Assembly: GCA_019113175.1 (NCBI GenBank)
Contig: DXHY01000061.1
Span: 1 to 32,614 of the forward strand
Reading direction: 5' to 3'
DNA from: Candidatus Eisenbergiella stercoravium
Lineage (GTDB): Bacteria > Bacillota > Clostridia > Lachnospirales > Lachnospiraceae
DNA: 32,614 nt
In this document: in pieces, positions 25,599 to 32,614 of the stretch
How positions within the stretch are numbered: the first letter of the stretch is position 1
How the letters are laid out: every line of letters starts with the position of its first letter
The notes under the pieces: model-generated
What the model saw: the letters and a program-made list of their open reading frames with translations, nothing else
Databases searched by the model: none
What the model was told of the DNA's origin: nothing
Made by a program: the position numbers and the translations under genes

Positions 25599-26384
25599 TT
25601 AAATGATGTGCTTTTCCTGCAGTTTTTCAGTAATGAAAGAAGCTGCCTCATCCGGGGTATCGAAGGTGAACTTCTCACCGGCGCCCTTTCTCACCTTGTC
25701 AGATGCCTTCGCGATCTGGGTCGGGGATCCCTTCAGGCCCAGGTTGGAATCGTCCACATCCTTCAGGTCTGCTCTTCCCCAGACGGTGATCTCTTTCTTG
25801 AACGCATCAAAGATTCCGCCGGGAGTCATGTATCTGGGCTCGTTCAGCTCGCCCAGAGCAGTGATCAGGCAGGGCATTTTCGCCTTGAGCACATGATATC
25901 TGTCGTCAAACTGACGCTCTACGATCACGCTGTCCCCGTCAATCTTGATGTCCTGTGCATAGGAAATAACCGGGATTCCCAGATGCTCGGAAATCTGAGG
26001 ACCAACCTGTGCGGTATCGCCGTCGATTGCCTGACGTCCGGTGATGATCAGATCATACTCCAGGTTGCGGATCGCGCCTGCGATGGTCTGGGAGGTTGCC
26101 CAGGTATCTGCACCGCCCAGCACTCTGTCGGTTACCAGGATGCCGTTGTCAGCGCCCATTGCCAGAGCCTCACGCAGGACTTCTTCTGCCTTGGGAAGTC
26201 CCATGGTGATAACAGTAACCTCTGCGCCGTACTGATCCTTCAGTCTCAGAGCCGCTTCCAGACCGGCCTTGTCGTCCGGATTCATGATCGTCAGCATGGC
26301 AGCCCTGTCAAGCGTTCCGTCGGGTTTGAATTTCACGCCGCCCTTAGTATCAGGGACCTGCTTAATACAAACAACAATTTTCAT
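25599..26384 (-). CDS. etfB: Electron transfer flavoprotein beta subunit
   Basis: Small Etf subunit; in bifurcating complexes it holds the bifurcating FAD. The 261-residue protein starts MKIVVCIKQVPDT, with NPDDKAGLEAALRLKD, LITGRQAIDGDTAQVGPQI and a C-terminal region typical of the family. The start at 26384 has AAGGAGAG 8 nt upstream; an upstream in-frame ATG at 26438 overlaps the bcd end and has no site. It is 58 bp after bcd and 27 bp before etfA, the usual clostridial order. Confidence 0.96.
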   Translation of the reverse strand: MKIVVCIKQVPDTKGGVKFKPDGTLDRAAMLTIMNPDDKAGLEAALRLKDQYGAEVTVITMGLPKAEEVLREALAMGADNGILVTDRVLGGADTWATSQTIAGAIRNLEYDLIITGRQAIDGDTAQVGPQISEHLGIPVISYAQDIKIDGDSVIVERQFDDRYHVLKAKMPCLITALGELNEPRYMTPGGIFDAFKKEITVWGRADLKDVDDSNLGLKGSPTQIAKASDKVRKGAGEKFTFDTPDEAASFITEKLQEKHII

Positions 26385-26442
26385 TGTACTTTCTCTCCTT
26401 GTTTCTTTGTCTATTCTCAAACAAACAGCTAAACGCAATCGA

Positions 26443-27597
26443 TTATTTCAGCAGTGCGCCGGAGATAACCATTCTCTGAACCTCGCTGGTTCCTTCATAG
26501 ATCTCGGTGATCTTCGCGTCACGCATCATACGCTCCACGTCGTACTCTCTCGTGTAGCCGTAGCCGCCGTGCAGCTGAACCGCCTTGGTGGTAACTTCCA
26601 TTGCAACCTCTGCAGCGTACAGCTTCGCCTTTGCAGCTTCTACGGAATATACCTTCTGGGTAGCCTTTGCCATGGCAGCCTTATAAACCAGGAGCTGAGC
26701 GGCCTCAACCTTGGTAGCCATGTCAGCGATCTGGAACTGGGTGTTCTGGAATGCAGCGATGGAACGGCCGAACTGCTTTCTCTCCTTCACATAAGCGATG
26801 GTGTTCTCCAGAGCGCCTTCCGCAAGTCCGAGGGCCTGGGAAGCGATTCCGATACGTCCGCCGTCCAGAGTGTGCATGGCAATTCCGAAGCCCTTGCCTT
26901 CTGCGCCAAGCAGATTCTCCTTCGGGATTCTGCAGTCGGTGAAAATCAGCTCATAGGTGGAGGATCCGCGGATACCCATCTTCTTCTCCTTCGTTCCGAA
27001 GGTGAAGCCGGGCGTTCCCTTCTCCACGATGAAAGCGGAGATCAGTTTCTTCTTTCTGCCCTTCTTATCCTCGGTCACACCGGTCATTGCGAAGATCACG
27101 TATACATCCGCTTCCTTACCGTTGGTGATGAAGATCTTGGAGCCGTTTAATACCCACTCATCGCCGTCCAGAACAGCCTTGGTCTGTACGCCCTGAGCGT
27201 CGGTTCCGGCACCGGGCTCGGTCAGACCGAAAGCACCCAGCTTCTCACCCTTTGCAAGGGGAACCAGGTATTTCTGCTTCTGCTCTTCTGTTCCGTAGGT
27301 CAGGATCGGATCGCAGCACAGAGAGGTGTGCGCAGATACGATAACGCCTGTGGTGCCGCATACCTTGGAAAGCTCCTCGACGCACATAGCGTAGGTCAGA
27401 GGATCACAGCCCTGTCCGCCGTATTCCTTCGGGATCGGAATTCCGAGGAAGCCCAGCTTTGCCATCTTCTCAACGGTTCCTCTGGGGAAAGTTTCCGTCT
27501 CGTCAACCTCCTGAGCAAGAGGCTTTACTTCCTTTTCGGCAAAATCTCTGAAAAGAGTCCTCGCCATTTCATGCTCTTTGCTTAACGTAAAATCCAT
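26443..27597 (-). CDS. bcd: Butyryl-CoA dehydrogenase
   Basis: Reduces crotonyl-CoA to butyryl-CoA with electrons from EtfAB. The 384-residue FAD enzyme of the acyl-CoA dehydrogenase family carries [15 protein letters not shown] and [15 protein letters not shown] (FAD and substrate contacts), the [16 protein letters not shown] helix, [20 protein letters not shown], and the catalytic base E368 in [13 protein letters not shown]. The ATG at 27597 follows GGAGGAG. It lies 128 bp after hbd with a large hairpin between, and 58 bp before etfB. Operon context makes the butyryl-CoA specificity firm. Confidence 0.96.
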   Translation of the reverse strand: MDFTLSKEHEMARTLFRDFAEKEVKPLAQEVDETETFPRGTVEKMAKLGFLGIPIPKEYGGQGCDPLTYAMCVEELSKVCGTTGVIVSAHTSLCCDPILTYGTEEQKQKYLVPLAKGEKLGAFGLTEPGAGTDAQGVQTKAVLDGDEWVLNGSKIFITNGKEADVYVIFAMTGVTEDKKGRKKKLISAFIVEKGTPGFTFGTKEKKMGIRGSSTYELIFTDCRIPKENLLGAEGKGFGIAMHTLDGGRIGIASQALGLAEGALENTIAYVKERKQFGRSIAAFQNTQFQIADMATKVEAAQLLVYKAAMAKATQKVYSVEAAKAKLYAAEVAMEVTTKAVQLHGGYGYTREYDVERMMRDAKITEIYEGTSEVQRMVISGALLK

Positions 27598-27668
27598 GAT
27601 TATTTACTCCTCCGTTTTATCTTTATTCCTGCAGGCCTTATAAAAGCCCTGTCGGATTTCACACAGCG

Positions 27669-27713
27669 GCAGGTCGCGGGAAGAAGGCCTTTGCACCCTT
27701 CCCCGCGGCCTGC
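27669..27713 (-). other. Intercistronic hairpin between hbd and bcd
   Basis: Imperfect long stem with GCAGG/CCTGC outer and CGCGGGAAG/CTTCCCCGCG inner arms (one bulged C). No T-run, so it is unlikely to terminate. It may mark an mRNA processing or stability point. The 27598-27725 gap shows no promoter. Confidence 0.5.
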
Positions 27714-27725
27714 CTGCGGGATGTA

Positions 27726-28565
27726 TTACCTGCTGTAGTCGTAGAAGCCCTTGCCGGTCTTCTGGCCGAGCTTGCCTCCGCGAACCATCTTACGAAGCAG
27801 CGGATGAGGACGGTACTTGGGATCTCCCGTCTCAGCCTGCAGAACCTCCATGATGGCAAGCACGATATCCAGACCGATCAGATCGCCCAGAGCCAGCGGT
27901 CCCATGGGATGATTTGCGCCCAGCTTCATGGCGGTATCGATATCCTCTACGGAAGCCACGCCGTCCGCATAGATGCCGATTGCTTCGTTGATCATGGGAA
28001 CCAGAATTCTGTTTACAACAAATCCGGCAGCCTCGTTCACCTGAACAGGGGTCTTTCCGATTTCCGTGGAGATCGCCTTGATCTTCTCAACCACTTCATC
28101 GGGGGTGTTCAGTCCTGCAATTACCTCAACCAGCTTCATAACAGGAGCGGGATTGAAGAAATGCATTCCGATTACGGGTCTGTCCAGGCCTGCTCCGATT
28201 TCCGTGATGGAAAGGGAAGAGGTGTTGGTTGCGAAGATGCAGTCCTTCTTGCAGATGTCCTGCAGCTCTTTAAAGGTCTGCTTCTTGATTTCCATGTTCT
28301 CAAGAGCAGCTTCCACGATCAGATCGCAGTCCGTGCAGATCGTCTTCACACCGGTCGTGATCTTTGCCAGGATGGCGTCAGCAGCCGCCTGCTCCATCTT
28401 TCCCTTGGCAACTCTCTTCTCCAGGCTCTTTGCGATCTTGTTCTTGCCGTTTGCGGCGAACTCTTCATTGATATCGCACAGGAAAACCTCATAGCCTTCG
28501 GTCTGGGCAAAAGCCTGCGCAATACCGGAACCCATGGTTCCTGCACCGATAATACCAACTTTCAT
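27726..28565 (-). CDS. hbd: 3-Hydroxybutyryl-CoA dehydrogenase
   Basis: Reduces acetoacetyl-CoA to 3-hydroxybutyryl-CoA with NAD(P)H. The 279-residue protein has the Rossmann motif [17 protein letters not shown] at 4-20, [19 protein letters not shown], the catalytic-histidine motif [19 protein letters not shown], and [18 protein letters not shown] at the C-terminal domain junction. It ends in [12 protein letters not shown]-like sequence as usual. The ATG at 28565 follows AGGAGGA. It lies 43 bp after crt in the operon. Confidence 0.96.
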   Translation of the reverse strand: MKVGIIGAGTMGSGIAQAFAQTEGYEVFLCDINEEFAANGKNKIAKSLEKRVAKGKMEQAAADAILAKITTGVKTICTDCDLIVEAALENMEIKKQTFKELQDICKKDCIFATNTSSLSITEIGAGLDRPVIGMHFFNPAPVMKLVEVIAGLNTPDEVVEKIKAISTEIGKTPVQVNEAAGFVVNRILVPMINEAIGIYADGVASVEDIDTAMKLGANHPMGPLALGDLIGLDIVLAIMEVLQAETGDPKYRPHPLLRKMVRGGKLGQKTGKGFYDYSR

Positions 28566-28608
28566 GAATGTATCCTCCTAAATATATATGTTGAAATAAC
28601 AGGAAACC

Positions 28609-29385
28609 TTATTTATTCAGGAACTTCTCCACTTTTCTCTTCTCCAGGAAAGCGGCCATTCCTTCCTTCTGATCATAGGACTCGAAGCAGTCTCCGAACA
28701 GCTTCTCCTCGATCACGATGGCATCGTCCATCTCTGCATCCAGACCCTCATTAATGGCCTTCTTGCAGTTGCGGACAGCAATGGGAGCGTTCTTCGCGAT
28801 TCCGGCAGCCATCTTCTCAGCGGCAGCCATCAGCTCCTCCTGCGGATAAACCGCATTTACAAGGCCGATTCTGTACGCCTCGTCCGCCTTGATGTTTCTG
28901 GCGGTATAGATCATCTGCTTCGCCATTCCGGGGCCTACCAGACGGGCAAGCCTCTGGGTTCCTCCAAAGCCGGGGGTGATTCCAAGGCCAACCTCAGGCT
29001 GTCCGAACACCGCGTTGTCGGAGCAGATTCTGATATCGCAGCTCATGGAGATCTCGCAACCGCCGCCGAGAGCAAAGCCGTTCACCGCAGCGATCACCGG
29101 GATCGGGAAAGTCTCGATTTTGCGGAAAATATCATTTCCTTTCTTTCCGAAAGCTTCTCCCTCCGCCTTGGTCAGGGTGCTCATTTCCCCGATGTCAGCG
29201 CCCGCAACGAAGGACTTCTGTCCTGCGCCGGTCAGGATCAGGCATCTCACCTCATCCAGATTAACGGCATCAAGCGTCGCGTCCAGCTCTTCCAGAACCT
29301 GGGAATTCAGCGCGTTCAGAGCCTTTTCGCGGCTGATGGTGATGACCGCGTAGGAGCCTTTCTGTTCATACACAATGTAATCCAT
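28609..29385 (-). CDS. crt: 3-Hydroxybutyryl-CoA dehydratase (crotonase)
   Basis: Dehydrates 3-hydroxybutyryl-CoA to crotonyl-CoA. The 258-residue enoyl-CoA hydratase has the oxyanion-hole motifs SFVAGADIGEM and ALGGGCEISMSCD, and both catalytic glutamates expected (in GGGCE and FGQPEVGLG), followed by ITPGFGGTQRLARLVG. An ATG at 29394 abuts its AAAGAGG site, while the ATG at 29385 is 9 nt from it; the latter was chosen and the difference is three residues. Second gene of the operon, after a 169-bp gap containing a 9-bp stem hairpin. Confidence 0.95.
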   Translation of the reverse strand: MDYIVYEQKGSYAVITISREKALNALNSQVLEELDATLDAVNLDEVRCLILTGAGQKSFVAGADIGEMSTLTKAEGEAFGKKGNDIFRKIETFPIPVIAAVNGFALGGGCEISMSCDIRICSDNAVFGQPEVGLGITPGFGGTQRLARLVGPGMAKQMIYTARNIKADEAYRIGLVNAVYPQEELMAAAEKMAAGIAKNAPIAVRNCKKAINEGLDAEMDDAIVIEEKLFGDCFESYDQKEGMAAFLEKRKVEKFLNK

Positions 29386-29435
29386 GTCTTTCATCCTCTC
29401 TTTTCAAATCAGACTTTTGACTGTATGCGTGACGA

Positions 29436-29467
29436 ATGATTAGCTGGGCAGAACGCCGGCTAATCAT
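29436..29467 (-). other. Hairpin between thl and crt
   Basis: A perfect 9-bp stem ATGATTAGC/GCTAATCAT with a 14-nt loop, no T-run. It and smaller G+C-rich inverted repeats at 29510-29535 fill the unusually long thl-crt spacer. No promoter was convincing here. Confidence 0.5.
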
Positions 29468-29554
29468 CCGATTTAAAGAAACCGCTCCGCGCCAGAACCG
29501 CTTCCTGCTTCTGCAGGCGCCCGCTTCGGCGCTTTACGGCTTCCCGATATGCTG

Positions 29555-30736
29555 TTAGTCTCTCTCTACGATGGTGGCGCAGCCCATACCGCCGCCGATG
29601 CAAAGGGTTGCAAGACCCTTCTTCGCATCTCTCTTCACCATCTCATGAAGCAGCGTTACCAGAATACGGCAGCCGCTGGCTCCAACGGGATGTCCCAGAG
29701 CGATGGCACCGCCGTTCACGTTCAGCTTGTCCATGTTGATGTGAAGCTCCTTGCCAACGGCTACAGACTGAGCGGCAAACGCCTCGTTCGCCTCAATCAG
29801 ATCAAAGTCATCGATGGTCATTCCGGTTTTTGCCATGACCTTCTTCGTAGCAGCTACCGGTCCGATTCCCATGATGGCAGGATCCACACCCGCAAGCGCT
29901 CCGGCAACCCAGGTAGCCATGGGGGTAACTCCCAGTTCCTTCGCCTTCTCCTCGCTCATCACGATCACGGCAGCCGCGCCGTCGTTGATTCCGGAGGAAT
30001 TGGCAGCGGTCACGATACCGTCCTTCTTGAACGCAGGACGGAGCTTCGCGATGCTCTCTTTCGTGGTTCCCGGACGGGGACCTTCATCTTTATTGAAAAT
30101 AATGGTTTCCTTCTTCTTCTTCACTTCAACGGGAACGATCTCGTCGTCGAACTTTCCGGCTTCCTGTGCGGCAACCGTCTTCTGCTGGCTCCATGCGGCG
30201 AACTCGTCCAGTTCTTCTCTGGTCAGTCCCCATTTCTCACAGATGTTCTCAGCGGTGATACCCATGTGATACTGATTAAAGGCATCAGTCAGCGCATCGT
30301 TTACCATGGTATCCACCATGGTCGCATTTCCCATTCTGTATCCGTAACGTCCCTGCGGGATCGCGTAAGGAGCCATGGACATGTTCTCCATGCCGCCTGC
30401 AACCACCACGTCAGCCTCGCCTGCCAGAATCATCTGTGCGGCCTGGTTCACGCAGTTCAGTCCGGAACCGCATACAACGTTCATGGTAACGGCAGGAACC
30501 TCGATCGGCAGGCCTGCCTTGATGGATGCCTGACGAGCAACGTTCTGTCCCAGGCCTGCCTGGATAACGCAGCCCATATATACCTGATCCACTGCATCCG
30601 GAGCGACGCCCGCTCTCTTTAACGCTTCCTTGATGACGATCGCACCAAGCTCAGCCGCCGGAGTCGTGCTCAGGCTGCCGCCCATGGTTCCGATGGCCGT
30701 ACGGCATGCACCAGCCAAAACGATTTTCTTTGCCAT
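29555..30736 (-). CDS. thl: Acetyl-CoA C-acetyltransferase (thiolase)
   Basis: Condenses two acetyl-CoA to acetoacetyl-CoA, the entry step of butyrate synthesis. The 393-residue protein has the full catalytic set of biosynthetic thiolases: C89 in NVVCGSGL, H349 in [10 protein letters not shown] and C379 in LCIGGGMG. The family start [18 protein letters not shown] is present. The ATG at 30736 follows TGGAGGA. First gene of the thl-crt-hbd-bcd-etfB-etfA operon, with a strong promoter at 30829-30857 and a leader of about 85 nt that contains a Rex-like palindrome. Confidence 0.97.
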   Translation of the reverse strand: MAKKIVLAGACRTAIGTMGGSLSTTPAAELGAIVIKEALKRAGVAPDAVDQVYMGCVIQAGLGQNVARQASIKAGLPIEVPAVTMNVVCGSGLNCVNQAAQMILAGEADVVVAGGMENMSMAPYAIPQGRYGYRMGNATMVDTMVNDALTDAFNQYHMGITAENICEKWGLTREELDEFAAWSQQKTVAAQEAGKFDDEIVPVEVKKKKETIIFNKDEGPRPGTTKESIAKLRPAFKKDGIVTAANSSGINDGAAAVIVMSEEKAKELGVTPMATWVAGALAGVDPAIMGIGPVAATKKVMAKTGMTIDDFDLIEANEAFAAQSVAVGKELHINMDKLNVNGGAIALGHPVGASGCRILVTLLHEMVKRDAKKGLATLCIGGGMGCATIVERD

Positions 30737-30796
30737 GTTCTTTCCTCCATTATTCTTTTCTGATAAAAATGCGGAATTATCGGGTTTTTGACCATA

Positions 30797-30814
30797 TTGT
30801 TAATTTTTTGTCAT
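30797..30814. promoter_or_regulatory. Candidate Rex operator in the thl leader
   Basis: TTGTTAATTTTTTGTCAT matches the Rex consensus TTGTTAA-N4-TTAACAA at 11 of 14 fixed positions, with a perfect left half. It lies about 8-25 nt downstream of the likely transcription start, where a repressor could block elongation. Rex is a known NADH-sensing repressor of these genes in clostridia. Confidence 0.4.
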
Positions 30815-30828
30815 TGCCCGTCGTTCTA

Positions 30829-30857
30829 ATTATAGCATAGGGGATTTTTAATGGCAA
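30829..30857 (-). promoter_or_regulatory. Promoter of the butyrate operon
   Basis: On the minus strand TTGCCA (30857-30852), a 17-bp spacer ending in TGC (extended -10) and a perfect TATAAT (30834-30829). It is among the strongest promoters in the window, as fits a main fermentation operon. Confidence 0.8.
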
Positions 30858-31026
30858 GGATTTTGTTTACGAAGCTTAAATTTTTATTATGAAGTGCCGT
30901 TTTTTTTATCCGGAAACGCGAAAAAAGCATGGACGCCTCGTTTTTCCTGAGGTAAAATAAACATGATTTTATTATTTGAATGTGTTTCAAGCGCAACCAA
31001 GAGGATTTTGCAGCAAAGAGGATTTT

Positions 31027-32298
31027 ATGGAGAAGAAAGAAGACAACAGTAACAAACAGACCCAAAAAGCGCACGTTTACTTGGAAACACACGGAGATTA
31101 CCGGATGCGGGAGCTGGACAACAGCGACCTGGAACAGTTTAACGCACTGTTGACCTATGCGTTTCAGGTGACCTCCTACGAGCTGCTCCAGACCGGCTGG
31201 GAGCAGGACGAATTCAAATCCGCCAAACGGCCCATGCTGGAAGAGGCTTATGTCCTGGGATGGTTTTACAAGGACCGGCTGGCATCCATGATCGTGGTTT
31301 ATTCCATGAAGGTGAACATACATGACAACATCATGGACATGGGCGGGATTACCGGCGTCGCCACCTATCCGGAATATACGGGCCGTGGACTGATCCATTC
31401 CCTGATGCGGCGGGCCATCAACTACATGCATGAGCAGCAATTCCCGATTTCCTTCCTTTATCCCTATTCCATTCCTTTTTACCGGAAAATGGGCTGGGAA
31501 ATCGTATCCGACAAGATCACCTTTACCATCAGGGATACCCAGCTTCCAAAGCCGCGCCCGGTAGACGGCATGGTGGAGCGGGTAAGTCTGGATTCCGAGG
31601 ATTATCACAACGTCCATTCCTACTTCGCCCTGCAGCGGCATGGTGCGCTGATCAGGGATAACCTTGCCTGGGACGAATACTGGCGCTGGGAAAATGACGA
31701 TATGATCGTCGCCGTCTATTACAGTAAAGAACATAAGCCTCTCGGCTATGTGGTCTACTACATTGCGAATGAGATCTTCCATATCAAGGAAATGGTCTAT
31801 CTGAATATCGAAGCGAATTACGGTCTCTGGAACTATATAACCGCACATTTTTCCATGATCACGAAGGTCGTGGGCGATAACTATTCAGGAGAACCGATGG
31901 CCTATCTGCTGGAGGACAGCGAGATCACGGAAAACATCTCCCCGTACATTATGGCGAGAATCATTGATGCTGAAACCTTTCTGCGGGAATATCCCTGGCA
32001 GGTTCAGCCGGAAGACTTCCGCATTCATTTCCGTGTTACGGACGAAATGGCTCCATGGAACGGCGGTGATTTTCTGGTTTCCTGGAAGGGCGGGGAAACT
32101 CACTGCGAACGTGTGGAAAACAACCAGTCCATCAATGTGGTGGATCTTGACATCAACACCCTGACCACTATGCTGATGGGATATAAGCGCCCCAGCTATC
32201 TGTATGAGCATGAGAAAATCAGAACGGAATACTACATGCTCACCTGGCTGGAACGTCTGATTCCGGTGGAAAAGCCTTATTTTTCAGACTATTTCTAA
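31027..32298 (+). CDS. Eis-like GNAT family N-acetyltransferase
   Basis: Predicted acetyl-CoA-dependent N-acetyltransferase of the Eis group (two GNAT folds plus a sterol-carrier-like domain). The 423-residue protein has the acetyl-CoA loop region GGITGVATYPEYTGRGLIHS near 105-125 and the Eis motif LYPYSIPFYRKMGWE. Its C-terminus EKPYFSDYF places the terminal carboxylate, catalytic in mycobacterial Eis, at the usual spot. The ATG at 31027 follows AAAGAGG. It diverges from the butyrate operon; the 30858-31026 interval is A+T-rich, with only weak promoter-like boxes (TAAAAT at 30953-30958). Mycobacterial Eis acetylates aminoglycosides. The substrate here is unknown and resistance should not be assumed. 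Confidence 0.88.
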   Translation: MEKKEDNSNKQTQKAHVYLETHGDYRMRELDNSDLEQFNALLTYAFQVTSYELLQTGWEQDEFKSAKRPMLEEAYVLGWFYKDRLASMIVVYSMKVNIHDNIMDMGGITGVATYPEYTGRGLIHSLMRRAINYMHEQQFPISFLYPYSIPFYRKMGWEIVSDKITFTIRDTQLPKPRPVDGMVERVSLDSEDYHNVHSYFALQRHGALIRDNLAWDEYWRWENDDMIVAVYYSKEHKPLGYVVYYIANEIFHIKEMVYLNIEANYGLWNYITAHFSMITKVVGDNYSGEPMAYLLEDSEITENISPYIMARIIDAETFLREYPWQVQPEDFRIHFRVTDEMAPWNGGDFLVSWKGGETHCERVENNQSINVVDLDINTLTTMLMGYKRPSYLYEHEKIRTEYYMLTWLERLIPVEKPYFSDYF

Positions 32299-32309
32299 AA
32301 AATTATTAT

Positions 32310-32352
32310 AATTAAAAAAGGGATATGGCCTGTACATATCCCTTTTTTAATT
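32310..32352. terminator. Terminator after the Eis-like gene
   Basis: A perfect 18-bp stem AATTAAAAAAGGGATATG and its complement with a 7-nt loop. The A-tract and T-tract are inside the stem, so it works on either strand. It lies 11 bp past the stop codon. Confidence 0.9.
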
Positions 32353-32403
32353 CTGTGAGTCATATCTCTCTGCGAAACAGACCCTTTAGATTTTTGGCAT
32401 GGC

Positions 32404-32437
32404 AAAAGCCCGGAAAACAATATGATTCCGGGCTTTT
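32404..32437. terminator. Second terminator-like hairpin
   Basis: A 12-bp stem AAAAGCCCGGAA/TTCCGGGCTTTT followed by TTCG on plus. There is no gene between it and the preceding terminator, so it may end a minus-strand transcript entering from the right edge. TTCCGGGCTTTTT recurs at 32540-32552. Confidence 0.75.
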
Positions 32438-32458
32438 TCGCTGTTTTTGTATGGTCGA

Positions 32459-32575
32459 TTATCTCTTGGAGAACTGAGGCGCACGACGTGCGGCTTTGAG
32501 ACCGTATTTCAATCGTCTGAGCGATGATTTTCCTTGATATTCCGGGCTTTTTTGAGCCTCGGCCCCTCGGTTGTC
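32459..32575 (-). other. Open stretch at the right edge, possible gene end or structured RNA
   Basis: A 38-codon stop-to-stop stretch on the minus strand ends in LKYGLKAARRAPQFSKR and a TAA at 32461-32459. It has no ATG or GTG and no ribosome binding site, and the same frame has a TAG just upstream. It lies directly before the hairpin at 32404-32437. It could be the decayed end of a gene beyond the window or a structured non-coding transcript (stems at 32480-32492 and 32540-32552). Function not recognised. Confidence 0.25.
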
Positions 32576-32614
32576 CTATTCCTTAACCAAAAAACAGGCC
32601 ACTTTTACGAGGGG

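Noticed and set aside
31027-32298. Eis-like gene considered as an aminoglycoside resistance determinant
   Set aside because: Family membership alone does not fix the substrate, and there is no mobile context.

Overview
The window looks like a chromosomal segment of a butyrate-forming, Gram-positive anaerobe of the Clostridia, most likely Lachnospiraceae. Evidence for this is a complete acetyl-CoA to butyryl-CoA operon (thl-crt-hbd-bcd-etfB-etfA), a ptb-buk butyrate kinase pair, secA next to prfB, strong AGGAGG-type ribosome binding sites, sigma-A type promoters, and a Firmicutes-style carbohydrate uptake locus. The species is not identifiable from sequence alone. No tRNA, rRNA, insertion sequence, prophage or CRISPR array was seen.

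Layout. (1) 1-8888, minus strand: a pectin/arabinoside utilisation locus. A GH105 unsaturated-uronyl hydrolase and a membrane-anchored AraC regulator form one unit. Two permeases, a lipoprotein solute-binding protein and a GH127 beta-L-arabinofuranosidase follow from a second promoter. The two promoters share a 14-bp motif at the same distance upstream, which is a good candidate operator for the regulator. (2) 9084-13300: tex (minus), then two small plus-strand membrane-protein genes, one of them DUF975. (3) 13302-17254, minus: secA-prfB. prfB needs a +1 frameshift and the in-frame stop is UAA, not the usual UGA. (4) 17416-17968, plus: a decayed LicT/BglG-type antiterminator behind a candidate RNA antiterminator site. 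(5) 18005-20275, plus: ptb-buk, with a perfect 19-bp palindrome over the -10 box. (6) 20293-24434, minus: acyltransferase, mtnA, a small repeat-bearing membrane protein, a YbaK-type deacylase and a DegV protein. (7) 24456-30857, minus: the butyrate operon, with a Rex-like site in its leader. (8) 31027-32298, plus: an Eis-type GNAT, followed by two tandem terminators and an unexplained right edge.

How the genes fit together. The sugar locus should import and trim plant cell-wall oligosaccharides. The central operon condenses acetyl-CoA and reduces it to butyryl-CoA, with Bcd-EtfAB as the likely electron-bifurcating step. Ptb and Buk convert butyryl-CoA to butyrate with ATP formation. The full route from acetyl-CoA to butyrate is therefore encoded within about 13 kb, in two units separated by unrelated genes. 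SecA, RF2 and Tex are housekeeping.

The points most worth a second look are the UAA frameshift site of prfB, the paired operators of the sugar locus, the ptb palindrome, the antiterminator relic with its RNA site, and the terminator placed just before degV.
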